A DNA stretch of 64,000 nt from Pseudomonadota bacterium. GTDB lineage: Bacteria; Desulfobacterota; Binatia; Binatales; Binataceae. A model generated the notes under the pieces. The model was not told where the DNA came from. It made no database searches and worked only from the letters and a program-made list of their open reading frames with translations. Of the stretch, positions 46,858 through 56,592 are shown one piece after another; positions within the stretch are counted from its first letter, which is position 1, and each line of letters opens with the position of its first letter. The stretch is taken from the NCBI GenBank assembly GCA_021325355.1, contig JAJPHI010000018.1, positions 265,200-329,199 on the forward strand. Reading direction: 5' to 3'. The translations under genes and the position numbers were made by a program.

Positions 46858-48006
46858 ATGGCCGGCGACCAGATCGCGATCCGCGCGGTGTTCATGCGCG
46901 GCGGCACCAGCAAGGCCTTGATCTTCCACGACCGCGATCTGCCGCCTGATCGGGCGGCGCGCGATCGGATCTTTCTCGCGGCGATCGGCAGTCCCGACCG
47001 CAACGGGCGGCAGCTCGACGGGATGGGCGGCGGAATCTCGTCGCTCTCGAAGGTTTGCGTGATCGGACCGCCCAGTCGTCGCGATGCGGACGTGGATTAC
47101 ACGTTTGCGCAGATTGGCGTCGAGAGTGCGATCGTCGACTACAGCGGCAACTGCGGCAACATGTCATCGGCGGTGGGTCCGTTCGCGGTCGATGAAGGGC
47201 TGGTGAAGGTTGACGGCCCTGAAGCGGTGGTCAGGATTCACAACACCAATACCCGCAAACTGATTGTTGCGCGGTTTGCGGTCCGCGATGGCCGCGCGAT
47301 GGTCGCAGGCGACTTCACGCTACCGGGCGTCGCCGGCAGCGGCGCGCCGATTCGTCTCGATTTTCTTGATCCGGCCGGCGCCGGCACCGCTCAACTTCTG
47401 CCGAGCGGCGCCGTGTGCGACCTGCTCGATGTGCCCGATGTCGGCACCGTCGAGGTCTCGATGCTGGATGCGGCGACGCCCTGTGTGTTTGTCGCCGCAG
47501 CGACGCTCGGCTGCTGCGGCAACGAGATGCCCGAGCATCTGGATCGTGACAGCGCGCTGCTGCAGCGGCTCGAAGCGATTCGACTGGCGGCGAGCATCCG
47601 GATGGGTATCGCGCGCTCCCGCGACGAGGCTGCTGCGCGACCGAGCATCCCCAAGGTTGCGATGGTCGCGCCGCCGCAACTCGCGCGAACGCTCGACGGC
47701 AGCACGGTCGATGCCACCGACGCCGATCTCACCGTTCGGATGATCTCTATCGGTCGGCCCCATCGGGCGATTCCGCTGACCGGCGCGATGTGCACGGCGG
47801 TCGCTTCGCGGATCGACGGCACGATCGTCAATCGCGTCGCCGTTCGCGGGACGGCCGAGCAGGTGCGGATTGCGCAGCCGTCGGGACTCACGGTGGTCGG
47901 CGCCGCGGTGCGATGCGCTCGGGATCAATGGGTGGTCGACTACGCCACGGTCTATCGGACGGCTCGTCGCCTGATGGAGGGAGTGGTCTACGTGCCCGCT
48001 GCATGA
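46858..48006 (+). CDS. prpF: PrpF-family isomerase (2-methylaconitate / 4-oxalomesaconate tautomerase-like)
   Basis: VFMRGGTSKALIFHDRDLP, MGGGISSLSKVCVIGPPSRRDADVDYTFAQIGV, DYSGNCGNMSSAVGPFAVDEGLV. Confidence 0.93.
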   Translation: MAGDQIAIRAVFMRGGTSKALIFHDRDLPPDRAARDRIFLAAIGSPDRNGRQLDGMGGGISSLSKVCVIGPPSRRDADVDYTFAQIGVESAIVDYSGNCGNMSSAVGPFAVDEGLVKVDGPEAVVRIHNTNTRKLIVARFAVRDGRAMVAGDFTLPGVAGSGAPIRLDFLDPAGAGTAQLLPSGAVCDLLDVPDVGTVEVSMLDAATPCVFVAAATLGCCGNEMPEHLDRDSALLQRLEAIRLAASIRMGIARSRDEAAARPSIPKVAMVAPPQLARTLDGSTVDATDADLTVRMISIGRPHRAIPLTGAMCTAVASRIDGTIVNRVAVRGTAEQVRIAQPSGLTVVGAAVRCARDQWVVDYATVYRTARRLMEGVVYVPAA

Positions 48007-48155
48007 TTCCGTTGTGCCGAGCGGCGCACAACCGGAAACCGGAGAGGGCGCGAGCGTTTCCTCTCCGGGATGAGTCGCAAGGACGTTCCCTTCTGCCAGG
48101 AAGGCATCCGCCGCAACGCCCGCCGCCAGCCTCTACATCGATCCTCTTTCGAGCT

Positions 48156-48917
48156 CTAAGGCAGTCGCGCGGCAAATCGGAGCCGGATATAGTCCGCCGT
48201 CCAGCGCCCCCGATCGTCGCACAGCACCGGCCGCAGCAGCTCGATCGCTTCGTCGCGGGCCTGCGCGCGTTCGCCTTCGGGCAAATGGTTGAGCAGCGGC
48301 CCGGCGAACGTCGCGATCCATCCCTCGATCGTCGGCAACGGCGTCGGGCGCGGAATGAGCTCGATATAATCGACCGTGAAGCCGCCGCGCTCCAATCGAC
48401 CGCGATAGTCGTCAACCGTGGGGAAATACCAGGGAATGATCGTTGCGGTGTTGATACCGCGGCGCTTTAAGACGGCCGTCAGCGCGACCACGATCGCGGC
48501 GACGCAACCGTGACCGCCCATCTCCGCGACGAAGCGGCCGCCCGGCTTCAAGGCCCGGGCGACGCCCGCAATCACCGCGTCAGGGTCGGCCTTCATCCAA
48601 TGGAGGGCGGCATTCGAGAACACCGCATCAAACTCCTGAGTGAAACTCAACGCCGCCCCATCCATCAGCCGCGCGTCGATACCGCGCCGCTGCGCTGCAG
48701 CCACCATGTCCGCCGCGCCATCGACTCCGACCACCACAGCGCCGGCGGCGGCGAGCTTTTCCGTCAAGGCGCCATCGCCGCATCCGAGGTCGAGGATCCG
48801 CTCGCCCGGACGCGGGTTGAGGAGATCGAGGACCGGTTGTCCGAGGGTCGAAACAAAGCGCGCGTTGCGCGCGTATTGGGCGGCATTCCATTGCTGGGCC
48901 GCTCGTGAGGTTGCCAT
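48156..48917 (-). CDS. Class I SAM-dependent methyltransferase
   Basis: PGERILDLGCGDGALTEKLAAAGAVVVGVDGAADMVAAAQRRG; FSNAALHWMKADPDAVI. Confidence 0.9.
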   Translation of the reverse strand: MATSRAAQQWNAAQYARNARFVSTLGQPVLDLLNPRPGERILDLGCGDGALTEKLAAAGAVVVGVDGAADMVAAAQRRGIDARLMDGAALSFTQEFDAVFSNAALHWMKADPDAVIAGVARALKPGGRFVAEMGGHGCVAAIVVALTAVLKRRGINTATIIPWYFPTVDDYRGRLERGGFTVDYIELIPRPTPLPTIEGWIATFAGPLLNHLPEGERAQARDEAIELLRPVLCDDRGRWTADYIRLRFAARLP

Positions 48918-49076
48918 CGCCGCATTGATGCATTATCGGTTTTGCCGATGCAACCCGTTCGTGCGATGGACCGCTCCCGCTACCGTCGTTTAGACTGGCC
49001 GCAGGTACTCTGCGCGACGCCGCCCATGAAAAATATCGCCTTGCAGCTACGATCCATCCGTGCTTCGCGCTCGTAG

Positions 49077-49655
49077 TTGGATATAGACCCGGTGTCGAAG
49101 AGCTCCATCGCAACGCTTTCCGATTCGATGCTGGTCGACGCGATCGCGCGCGGCGATGAGGAGGCGTTACGGCAGCTTAACGCGCGCTATGGCGCGGCGC
49201 TGGTCCATGTCGCGGAACGGATCCTCACCGACAACTCCGATGCCGAGGAAATCGCCGCCGACGTGCTTTGGCAGGTATGGCGCCAGGCAGTCACCTACGA
49301 TGCCACGCGTGGTTCGGTCGCCGCATGGCTGATGACGCTGGTGCGCACCCGCGCGATCGATCGCCTGCGCGCCCGCGCCTCGCGGCGGCGCGGCGCCGCA
49401 TCGCTGGAGGATCCCGGTTCGGCGCCGGACGCCTCGGCGTCCATCGACGCCTACCAGCATCGCGCCCTGGTGAAGACCGCGCTTGGCCGACTCGATGCGC
49501 GCGAACGCGCCGTCCTCGACCTGGCGTACTATTCGGATTTGTCTCATGCGGCCATCGCGGAGAAAACCGGTCTGCCCCTCGGCACGGTCAAGAGCCGGAT
49601 CCGCGCGGCCCTGGTTAAACTGCGGGAGGAACTGAAGGGTCTCAGGACCACCTAG
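49077..49655 (+). CDS. ECF RNA polymerase sigma factor (SigK-like)
   Basis: Region 2 (DAEEIAADVLWQVWRQAVTYDATRGSVAAWLMTLVRTRAIDRLRAR) and region 4 (YSDLSHAAIAEKTGLPLGTVKSRIRAAL). Confidence 0.93.
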   Translation: MDIDPVSKSSIATLSDSMLVDAIARGDEEALRQLNARYGAALVHVAERILTDNSDAEEIAADVLWQVWRQAVTYDATRGSVAAWLMTLVRTRAIDRLRARASRRRGAASLEDPGSAPDASASIDAYQHRALVKTALGRLDARERAVLDLAYYSDLSHAAIAEKTGLPLGTVKSRIRAALVKLREELKGLRTT

Positions 49656-49657
49656 CG

Positions 49658-50494
49658 ATGGATCACGACGAGCTCAGAGAGCTCCTGCCTCTGGAGGCGA
49701 TGGGTCGCCTCGATGAAGGCGAGCGCGCCGCGCTGGACGCCCATCTGCGCGAAGGATGCGACGAGTGCGCGGCGGAATTGCGCGACTTTCGCGAGATGGT
49801 CGCCGCTATTGCGGTCGCCGACAGCGAAGCCGTCGCCGGTGATCCGGTCTGGGCGCGACTCGAAGCGCGCCTGCGGGGCTCGCGCGCGTCGGAGCGCGCA
49901 CCCGCGAGGTCCGGTCGGCGCGTGTTTCCCCTCGCGCGAGTGGCCCTCGCCGCATCTTTGTTCCTGGCGGTGCTCGCCGGTTACTTTGCCTACCAGGTGC
50001 GCGCCATCCGCGACGCCGCAAGCGCGCGGGACACTCAGATGCAGGCGCGCCTCGACGATCTCGCCCAACTTCTCCGGCAGCGTGATGCGCAACTGGCCGC
50101 CTTCCAGAGCCAGATGAGCCAGTCCGGCGAGCTGACGCGCGCACTCCTCGCCCCTGACGTCCGTCTTATCAAGCTCGGGCCGATGCCTGGCGCACCCGAC
50201 GCCAGAGGAGTCGTCGCGATGCCGCCGCGTCCGCAGGCCCATTGCATGGCGGCGGTGATCGGTCTGCCGCCGGCGCCGCCCGACAAAACCTACGAGCTCT
50301 GGTGGATCGGGGCCAAACGCGGTCCGATGCGCGCGGCGACTTTTACCACTGCGGCTCACGGCGGCGCGATCATCAGCCCGAGCCGCCCGCCGCAGGACGA
50401 GCCGATCCTGGCCAGCGCGGTGACGCTCGAGCCGCGCGGCGGATCCGATCGGCCGACCGGCCCGATGTATCTGAAGGGGCTCTCTACGGAATGA
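49658..50494 (+). CDS. Anti-sigma factor (RskA-like) with N-terminal zinc-binding motif
   Basis: Immediately downstream of the ECF gene; HLREGCDECAAEL (H-x-C-x-C) motif, one TM, RskA-like C-terminus (PPDKTYELWWI). Confidence 0.9.
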   Translation: MDHDELRELLPLEAMGRLDEGERAALDAHLREGCDECAAELRDFREMVAAIAVADSEAVAGDPVWARLEARLRGSRASERAPARSGRRVFPLARVALAASLFLAVLAGYFAYQVRAIRDAASARDTQMQARLDDLAQLLRQRDAQLAAFQSQMSQSGELTRALLAPDVRLIKLGPMPGAPDARGVVAMPPRPQAHCMAAVIGLPPAPPDKTYELWWIGAKRGPMRAATFTTAAHGGAIISPSRPPQDEPILASAVTLEPRGGSDRPTGPMYLKGLSTE

Positions 50495-50557
50495 GATCCG
50501 CTGGTCGCGGCGGCGGCCCGATTTACCGTTGACCCACGACTCTCTATCCTTGAAATT

Positions 50558-50830
50558 GTGGCCGTCGCCGAAGCACAAGTTGAAGTAAAGAATCGCCTGG
50601 GACTGCATCTTCGCGCTGCGTCGACGCTGGCGCAGGCGCTGAAGCCTTTTGACGCGTCCATCACCCTGGCCAACGGTAAGCATTCGGTGAACGCCAAGAG
50701 TGTGATCAATCTGGTGACTCTGGGCGCCGCCGCCGGCACCAGGCTCACCGTCAAGGCCGAGGGCAAGGATGCCCAACAGGCGGTCGCAACGCTCACGGAA
50801 TTGTTCAAGAACGGGTTCGGCGAAGAGTGA
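50558..50830 (+). CDS. ptsH: HPr-family phosphocarrier protein
   Basis: VKNRLGLHLRAASTLAQALKPFDASITLANGKHSVNAKSVINLVTLGAAAGTRLTV. GTG start. Confidence 0.9.
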   Translation: MAVAEAQVEVKNRLGLHLRAASTLAQALKPFDASITLANGKHSVNAKSVINLVTLGAAAGTRLTVKAEGKDAQQAVATLTELFKNGFGEE

Positions 50831-50990
50831 GCGACCGCAGCCGTTCGGAGACTAATCGCGTGGCGCTTACCTTGCCCGCGCGCCCAGCGCCGATTAATAT
50901 CGACGCCCGCTGGAGCCAAGCTCGGCCAATCATTGAGTCAAGCGTCTGAATGGCGTCGTCCAACCATTCGCTTCGAAGGAGCCTGCGTCG

Positions 50991-52175
50991 ATGCCCCTAA
51001 ACGATTATCTCTTTACCTCGGAGTCGGTGTCCGAGGGCCATCCGGACAAACTGTGCGATCAGGTGTCCGACGCCGTGCTGGACGCCCTCATCGCCGAAGA
51101 TCCGAATTCGCGAGTGGCCCTCGAAACACTGGCCAAGACCGGTCTCATCGTGCTTGCCGGCGAAATTACCTCGAAAGCCTCTCCTGACTTTGCCAAGATT
51201 GCCCGCCGCACCGCCGTCGAGATCGGCTACGATAGCGACGAAGTCGGCTTCAACGGCAACATGTGCGCGGTGCTGACCGCGATCGAGCCGCAATCCCCCG
51301 ATATCTCCCAGGGTGTCACCGAAGGGCAGGGATTGCACAAGGAACAGGGTGCCGGCGACCAGGGTCTGATGTTCGGCTACGCCTGCGACGAAACCCCCGA
51401 GCTGATGCCGCTGCCGATCGCCATGGCCCATCAGTTGATGGCGAACCTCGCCAAGCTCCGCCATGAACGCAAGCTGAACTTCCTGCGTCCCGACGCCAAA
51501 AGCCAGGTGACCGTGCGCTATGCCAACGGCGTTCCGGTCGGGGTGACCGCGGTAGTTATTTCGACCCAGCACACCCCTGAAGTCAAACACGCGACGATCA
51601 CCGAGGCGATCATCGAAGAACTGATCAAGAAGACCATTCCCGCGCAGTACCTCGACAAATCGACGGTCTATCATGTCAATCCGACCGGCAGCTTCGTGGT
51701 CGGTGGTCCGCATGGCGACTGTGGGCTGACCGGACGCAAGATTATCGTTGACACCTACGGCGGTTACGGCCGTCATGGCGGCGGCGCGTTTTCGGGCAAG
51801 GACCCGAGCAAGGTCGATCGCTCGGCCTGTTATATGGCGCGCTACGTCGCCAAGAATGTGGTGGCCGCCGGTCTGGCCCGCCGCTGCGAAATCCAGGTCG
51901 CCTACGCCATCGGCGTGGCCGAACCGGTTTCGATCCTCATCGATACCTTCGATACCGGCACGGTGCCGGACCATAAGCTCTCGAGCGCGCTGCGCGAACT
52001 GTTCGACTTTCGACCCGGCGCGATTATCAAGACGCTCGACCTCAAGCGACCGATCTACAAAGCAACCGCCGCCTATGGCCATTTCGGGCGCCGCCCGGAC
52101 AACGGTCTGTTTCCGTGGGAGCGCACCGACCGCGTCGATGCGCTGCAGAGCGCGTTCAGCGTCAATGGCCGCTGA
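50991..52175 (+). CDS. metK: S-adenosylmethionine synthetase
   Basis: [73 protein letters not shown]. Confidence 0.98.
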   Translation: MPLNDYLFTSESVSEGHPDKLCDQVSDAVLDALIAEDPNSRVALETLAKTGLIVLAGEITSKASPDFAKIARRTAVEIGYDSDEVGFNGNMCAVLTAIEPQSPDISQGVTEGQGLHKEQGAGDQGLMFGYACDETPELMPLPIAMAHQLMANLAKLRHERKLNFLRPDAKSQVTVRYANGVPVGVTAVVISTQHTPEVKHATITEAIIEELIKKTIPAQYLDKSTVYHVNPTGSFVVGGPHGDCGLTGRKIIVDTYGGYGRHGGGAFSGKDPSKVDRSACYMARYVAKNVVAAGLARRCEIQVAYAIGVAEPVSILIDTFDTGTVPDHKLSSALRELFDFRPGAIIKTLDLKRPIYKATAAYGHFGRRPDNGLFPWERTDRVDALQSAFSVNGR

Positions 52176-52219
52176 AGTGCGTCGCCGGTCAGCCAACCAC
52201 ACTTTCGGGAGGATCTGGG

Positions 52220-53494
52220 ATGAGTAACTCCGGCGATATCGGCCATGACGTGCGCGATCTCGGCCTGGCCGCGGTCGGCCGCAAACGGATCGAATGGGCC
52301 GACCGTCAGATGCCGGTGCTGCGCCTCATCCGCGAGCGTTTTGCGCGTACGCTTCCGCTCAAGGGACATCGGCTGGGCGCCTGCCTGCATGTCACCTGTG
52401 AGACCGCCAATCTGCTGCGGGCTTTGAAGGCCGGAGGCGCCGAAGTGCTCTGTTGCGCGAGCGATCCGCTCTCGACCCAGGACGACGTCGCCGCGGCGCT
52501 GGTCGCCGAGTACGGTATCAGCGTTTTCGCCATTCATAACGAAACCCGCGACACCTATTACGATCACCTGCGCGCAGTCCTCGGCCGGCGCCCGACCATC
52601 ACAATGGATGACGGCGCGGACCTGGTCAGCCTGCTGCACACCGAGTTCAAGGATCAGGCAGGCGGCGTGCGCGCCTCGATGGAGGAGACCACGACCGGCG
52701 TCATCCGACTCCGCGCGATGGCGCAGGATGGGGCGCTGAAAATTCCCGTGGTCGCGGTCAACGACGCCCAGACCAAACATCTTTTCGATAATCGCTATGG
52801 CACCGGTCAATCGACCCTCGACGGGATCATTCGCGCGACCGGCGTGCTGATCGCCGGCTCGACCTTGGTGGTGGCCGGCTACGGTTGGTGCGGCAAGGGG
52901 ATCGCGCTGCGCGCGCGCGGTCTTGGCGCCGTCGTGATCGTCACCGAGGTCGATCCGATTCGCGCCCTCGAGGCGGCCATGGATGGTTTTCGGGTGATGC
53001 CGATGGTCGAAGCAGCGCCCCTGGGCGACATCTTCGTGAGCGCCACGGGTGATCGGGCGGTGCTCAGCGCGCCGCATTTCCCGCTCATGAAGGACGGCGC
53101 TTTTCTCGCCAACTCAGGCCATTTCGATGTTGAAATCGATCTCGCCTACCTGAACGATGCGGCGAACAGCGTCGAGCGCAACGTCACCCATAACGTTGAC
53201 GCCTATCATCTCACCAACGGCCGCACGATTTATGTTCTCGGCCAGGGGAGACTCGTCAACCTGGCGTGCGCCGAAGGCCATCCCGCCCAGGTGATGGATA
53301 TGAGCTTTGCCACCCAGGCGATGGCCTCGAGCTGGGTTGCCACCAGCGACCCGTTGCCGGTCAAGGTTCACGAAGTGCCGCAGACGATCGAGGAGGAAGT
53401 CGCGAGCCTCAAGCTGGCGGCGATGGCGATCAAGATCGACGTGCTGAGCGACGAGCAGAAGAAGTATCTGTCGAGCTGGCAGTCAGGCACCTGA
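52220..53494 (+). CDS. ahcY: Adenosylhomocysteinase (short-type C-terminus)
   Basis: [61 protein letters not shown]-terminus [18 protein letters not shown] upstream of ATG 52220. Confidence 0.95.
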   Translation: MSNSGDIGHDVRDLGLAAVGRKRIEWADRQMPVLRLIRERFARTLPLKGHRLGACLHVTCETANLLRALKAGGAEVLCCASDPLSTQDDVAAALVAEYGISVFAIHNETRDTYYDHLRAVLGRRPTITMDDGADLVSLLHTEFKDQAGGVRASMEETTTGVIRLRAMAQDGALKIPVVAVNDAQTKHLFDNRYGTGQSTLDGIIRATGVLIAGSTLVVAGYGWCGKGIALRARGLGAVVIVTEVDPIRALEAAMDGFRVMPMVEAAPLGDIFVSATGDRAVLSAPHFPLMKDGAFLANSGHFDVEIDLAYLNDAANSVERNVTHNVDAYHLTNGRTIYVLGQGRLVNLACAEGHPAQVMDMSFATQAMASSWVATSDPLPVKVHEVPQTIEEEVASLKLAAMAIKIDVLSDEQKKYLSSWQSGT

Positions 53495-53636
53495 CGCGGA
53501 CGCTGAGCCCGACTCGCGGCTACGCGTCTCCGGCCGCGCGCCGCCGTGAAAGAGCGCTCGCGCGACTCCGGGACGAGTGATTTTCGACGTTGCGAGCCAT
53601 GCCCATCTAGGCTTAGCTACTGCACGAGGTGACGCG

Positions 53637-54602
53637 ATGGCGCAGTTCGAACACAAGTTTATCGACACCAACGGTATCCGCATGCACTACGTCGAGGCGG
53701 GGGCGGGACCGTTGGTCGTGCTGTGCCACGGTTTTCCAGAATCCTGGTACTCGTGGCGTCATCAGTTGCAGGCGCTGGCCGCCTCCGGTTTTCGTGTGGT
53801 CGCTCCCGATCAACGAGGCTACGGGCAGACCACCGCGCCCGACGCCATCGACGCCTACCACATCTTCAACCTGACCGGCGATATCGTCGGGCTGGTCAAC
53901 GGGCTCGGCGCGAGCGGCGCCGCAATCGTGGGCCACGACTGGGGCGCGCCGGTCGCCTGGCATTGCGCGCTCCTGCGCCCGGATCTGTTTTATGCCTGCG
54001 GCCTGCTGAGCGTGCCCTATTTTCCCCGTCCACCGCTGAAGCCTTCAAACCTGTGGACAATGCTGGAGGGCGCCGACCGGATTCACTACCAGCATTACTT
54101 CCAGGAACCCGGCGTCGCCGAGGCGGACTTCGAGCGCGACGTGCGCGCCTCGATGAAAAAGATTCTGTTCGGTGCCTCCGGCGACGCGCCGCCGAGCGGC
54201 GAATTCTCTTTTCTTCTGCCCCGCGGCCAGCGGATGTTCGACCTGATGCCCGAGCCGTCCACTTTGCCCTCGTGGCTGACCGAGGCGGATATCGATTTCT
54301 TCGCCGGCGAATTCAAACGCTCCGGTATTCGCGGCGGCCTCAACTGGTATCGCAATATCGATCGCAACTGGGAGCTGACGCCGTTTCTCGACGGCGCCAA
54401 ACTGCGGCAACCCTCGATGTTCGCCGCGGGCGAGCACGACGTCGTTCTGAAGATGCTTCCGCTCAAGGTTCAGGACCTGGTCGGATCGCAGATGCCGGCG
54501 TGCAGGAGCTGCACGGTGATACCCGGTGTCGGGCACTGGATTCAGCAGGAGCGCCCCGACGAGGTCAATCGTTTGTTGCTCGAGTTCTTGAAGGGCCTCT
54601 AG
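53637..54602 (+). CDS. Alpha/beta hydrolase, epoxide-hydrolase-like
   Basis: VVLCHGFPESWYSWRHQLQALAASGFRVVAPDQRGYGQT; GHDWGAPVAWHCAL. Confidence 0.93.
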   Translation: MAQFEHKFIDTNGIRMHYVEAGAGPLVVLCHGFPESWYSWRHQLQALAASGFRVVAPDQRGYGQTTAPDAIDAYHIFNLTGDIVGLVNGLGASGAAIVGHDWGAPVAWHCALLRPDLFYACGLLSVPYFPRPPLKPSNLWTMLEGADRIHYQHYFQEPGVAEADFERDVRASMKKILFGASGDAPPSGEFSFLLPRGQRMFDLMPEPSTLPSWLTEADIDFFAGEFKRSGIRGGLNWYRNIDRNWELTPFLDGAKLRQPSMFAAGEHDVVLKMLPLKVQDLVGSQMPACRSCTVIPGVGHWIQQERPDEVNRLLLEFLKGL

Positions 54603-54699
54603 CCGGCAATCATCCTGCGTTCGGCCCGCGCCGCCTTTGAGCGGCCGGTGGCGGTTCGAGGAGTTGACAAGAGCTCAGCCGCGCGAGGTATCTGGCACC

Positions 54700-55389
54700 A
54701 TGGATGCGGTGGCGCGCATTGCGCTGTGGGCGAGTCTGTTCGTCGGCACTCATCTGGTGATCTCGTCGCACCTGGTGCGGCCGCGTCTCATCGCGGCCCT
54801 CGGGCGGCAGCCTTATAACGGACTTTACTCGCTCATTGCGCTCGCCACCTTTATGCCGTTGCTGCTGGTGTTCGGTCATCACAAACACGCGGGAACGATG
54901 CTATGGAATCTGCGTGCGGTCGAACCCGTCCGCTGGCTCACGTGGATACTGATGTTTGCGGCGTTCATTTTTCTCGTTGCGGGTCTCATCAACCCGAATC
55001 CGGGCGCCCTGGGCGCACGGTTGCGGGGTCAGGTGCGCGGGATCCTCAAGGTGACGCGCCATCCGACCTTCGTCGCGATCGCCCTGTTCGCCGTGGCGCA
55101 TCTTCTGATGAACGGATGGTTGGGTGACGTCATTTTCTTCGGCAGCTTTGCGCTCCTGGCGATCCTCGGCGGGTTTCATCAGGACCGCCGCAAGCTGCGC
55201 GAGATCGGCGAACCGTACCGCGAGCTGATGGCGCAAACTTCATTTTTTCCCGGCACCGCACTGGTTCGCGGCCGTCAGCGATGGTCGGCCGACGATGTGC
55301 CATGGGCAGCGATCGCGAGCGGCGTCGCCCTGACGATCGTGGTCCTGATACTCCATCCGCGGCTGTTCGGCGGCTATCCGCTGGGCTAG
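54700..55389 (+). CDS. NnrU-family membrane protein
   Basis: FVGTHLVISSHLVRPRLIAALGRQPYNGLYSLIALATFMPLLLVFG...VTRHPTFVAIALFAVAHLLMNG. Confidence 0.88.
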   Translation: MDAVARIALWASLFVGTHLVISSHLVRPRLIAALGRQPYNGLYSLIALATFMPLLLVFGHHKHAGTMLWNLRAVEPVRWLTWILMFAAFIFLVAGLINPNPGALGARLRGQVRGILKVTRHPTFVAIALFAVAHLLMNGWLGDVIFFGSFALLAILGGFHQDRRKLREIGEPYRELMAQTSFFPGTALVRGRQRWSADDVPWAAIASGVALTIVVLILHPRLFGGYPLG

Positions 55390-55392
55390 CTT

Positions 55393-56556
55393 ATGCCGAC
55401 TATGTTGCAGGCGAATGCAGTGATGGGCCGCTCGCGAGGCGGCAACCGCGTCAGTTGGATCGCGCTATGGATGGCCGCGGCGATGGTCTGCCTGACCCCG
55501 ATCACGTTGTCGCGGATAGCTCCGGCCGAAGAGCTCGCTCAGCGTCCGGCGGCGCCGGATTTTTCCGGCAAAATATGGCTCAACTCGCCGCCACTCACCC
55601 TGAAGGAGCTGCGCGGCAAAGTCGTGCTGGTCGATTTCTGGGAGTACACCTGCATCAATTGCATCCGGACATTTCCCTATCTGCGGCGCTGGAACGAACT
55701 ATACGGTCCCGCGGGCCTCGTGATAATCGGAGTGCATACGCCGGAATTCGCCTTCGCGAAGAATCCCGCGAACGTCGCTGCCGCGGTCAAGCGCTTCGGG
55801 TTCACCTTTCCCGTCGTGGTCGATAGCGACGACGCCATCTGGAACGCCTTTCACAATCAGGCGTGGCCGGCGGACTACCTAATCGACAAGGACGGACGGG
55901 TCGCCTACGTGCATTTCGGGGAAGGCGATTACGGCACCTTCGAAGGCGAAATTCAAAAGCTGCTGAAGGAGGCGAATCCGCGACTCGACTTTACGTCGGC
56001 GAAATACGCACTGCCCGCCGATGCCAACGCGGACATGACGGCGAGCGTATGTCGACGGGCGACGCCGGAAACTTATCTCGGCGCCGATCGCAGTGACAAC
56101 CTGGCGAATCCGGGCGGCGAGGATCCGCATCGCGAAGTCCGGTATGTGGCGCCGAGCGCGGTGCCGATCGACGACTTCGCGCTGTCCGGTGATTGGACGG
56201 CGGCGCCGGAATTCGTGCGGCATGACCGTCGCAAGAACGCTCTCGAAGACAGCGTCGAGCTCCACTATCAGGCGAAGAGCGTGTACCTCGTGGCGGGCTC
56301 CGATGATGGCACGGTGAAGCCCCTGTACGTCGTGCAGGATGGCCAGCCACTGCCGAAATCGGCATGGGGAGTGGATATCCGCATCGACAGTTCAGGTCGG
56401 ACCTACCTGCCCTTGTCCGGCAAGCGGATGTACTACGTGGTCAACAATCCTGAATTCGGCGAGCATACCTTGACGCTGTACGCGACGGCACCGGCGCTCT
56501 CGCTTTATTCGTTTACCTTCGGCAACAACTGCGAAAATCAATTCGCCCATCGCTGA
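55393..56556 (+). CDS. Thioredoxin-like protein related to the DipZ periplasmic region (no CcdA membrane domain)
   Basis: LRGKVVLVDFWEYTCINCIRTFPYLRRW (CxxC), TPEFAFAKNPANVAAAVKRFG, C-terminal carbohydrate-binding-like YLVAGSDDG region; N-terminal TM. Confidence 0.85.
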   Translation: MPTMLQANAVMGRSRGGNRVSWIALWMAAAMVCLTPITLSRIAPAEELAQRPAAPDFSGKIWLNSPPLTLKELRGKVVLVDFWEYTCINCIRTFPYLRRWNELYGPAGLVIIGVHTPEFAFAKNPANVAAAVKRFGFTFPVVVDSDDAIWNAFHNQAWPADYLIDKDGRVAYVHFGEGDYGTFEGEIQKLLKEANPRLDFTSAKYALPADANADMTASVCRRATPETYLGADRSDNLANPGGEDPHREVRYVAPSAVPIDDFALSGDWTAAPEFVRHDRRKNALEDSVELHYQAKSVYLVAGSDDGTVKPLYVVQDGQPLPKSAWGVDIRIDSSGRTYLPLSGKRMYYVVNNPEFGEHTLTLYATAPALSLYSFTFGNNCENQFAHR

Positions 56557-56592
56557 GAGCATGCGACCGGCGTATTCGCGTCACGGAGGCGG

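Noticed and set aside
50930-50990. Possible SAM or SAH riboswitch upstream of metK
   Set aside because: A short GAATGG/CCATTC hairpin (50948-50969) exists, but I cannot identify any conserved SAM/SAH riboswitch core. An Infernal/Rfam search would settle it.
50997-52202. 401-aa minus-strand ORF opposite metK
   Set aside because: metK is unequivocal on the plus strand; the antisense has no family motif.
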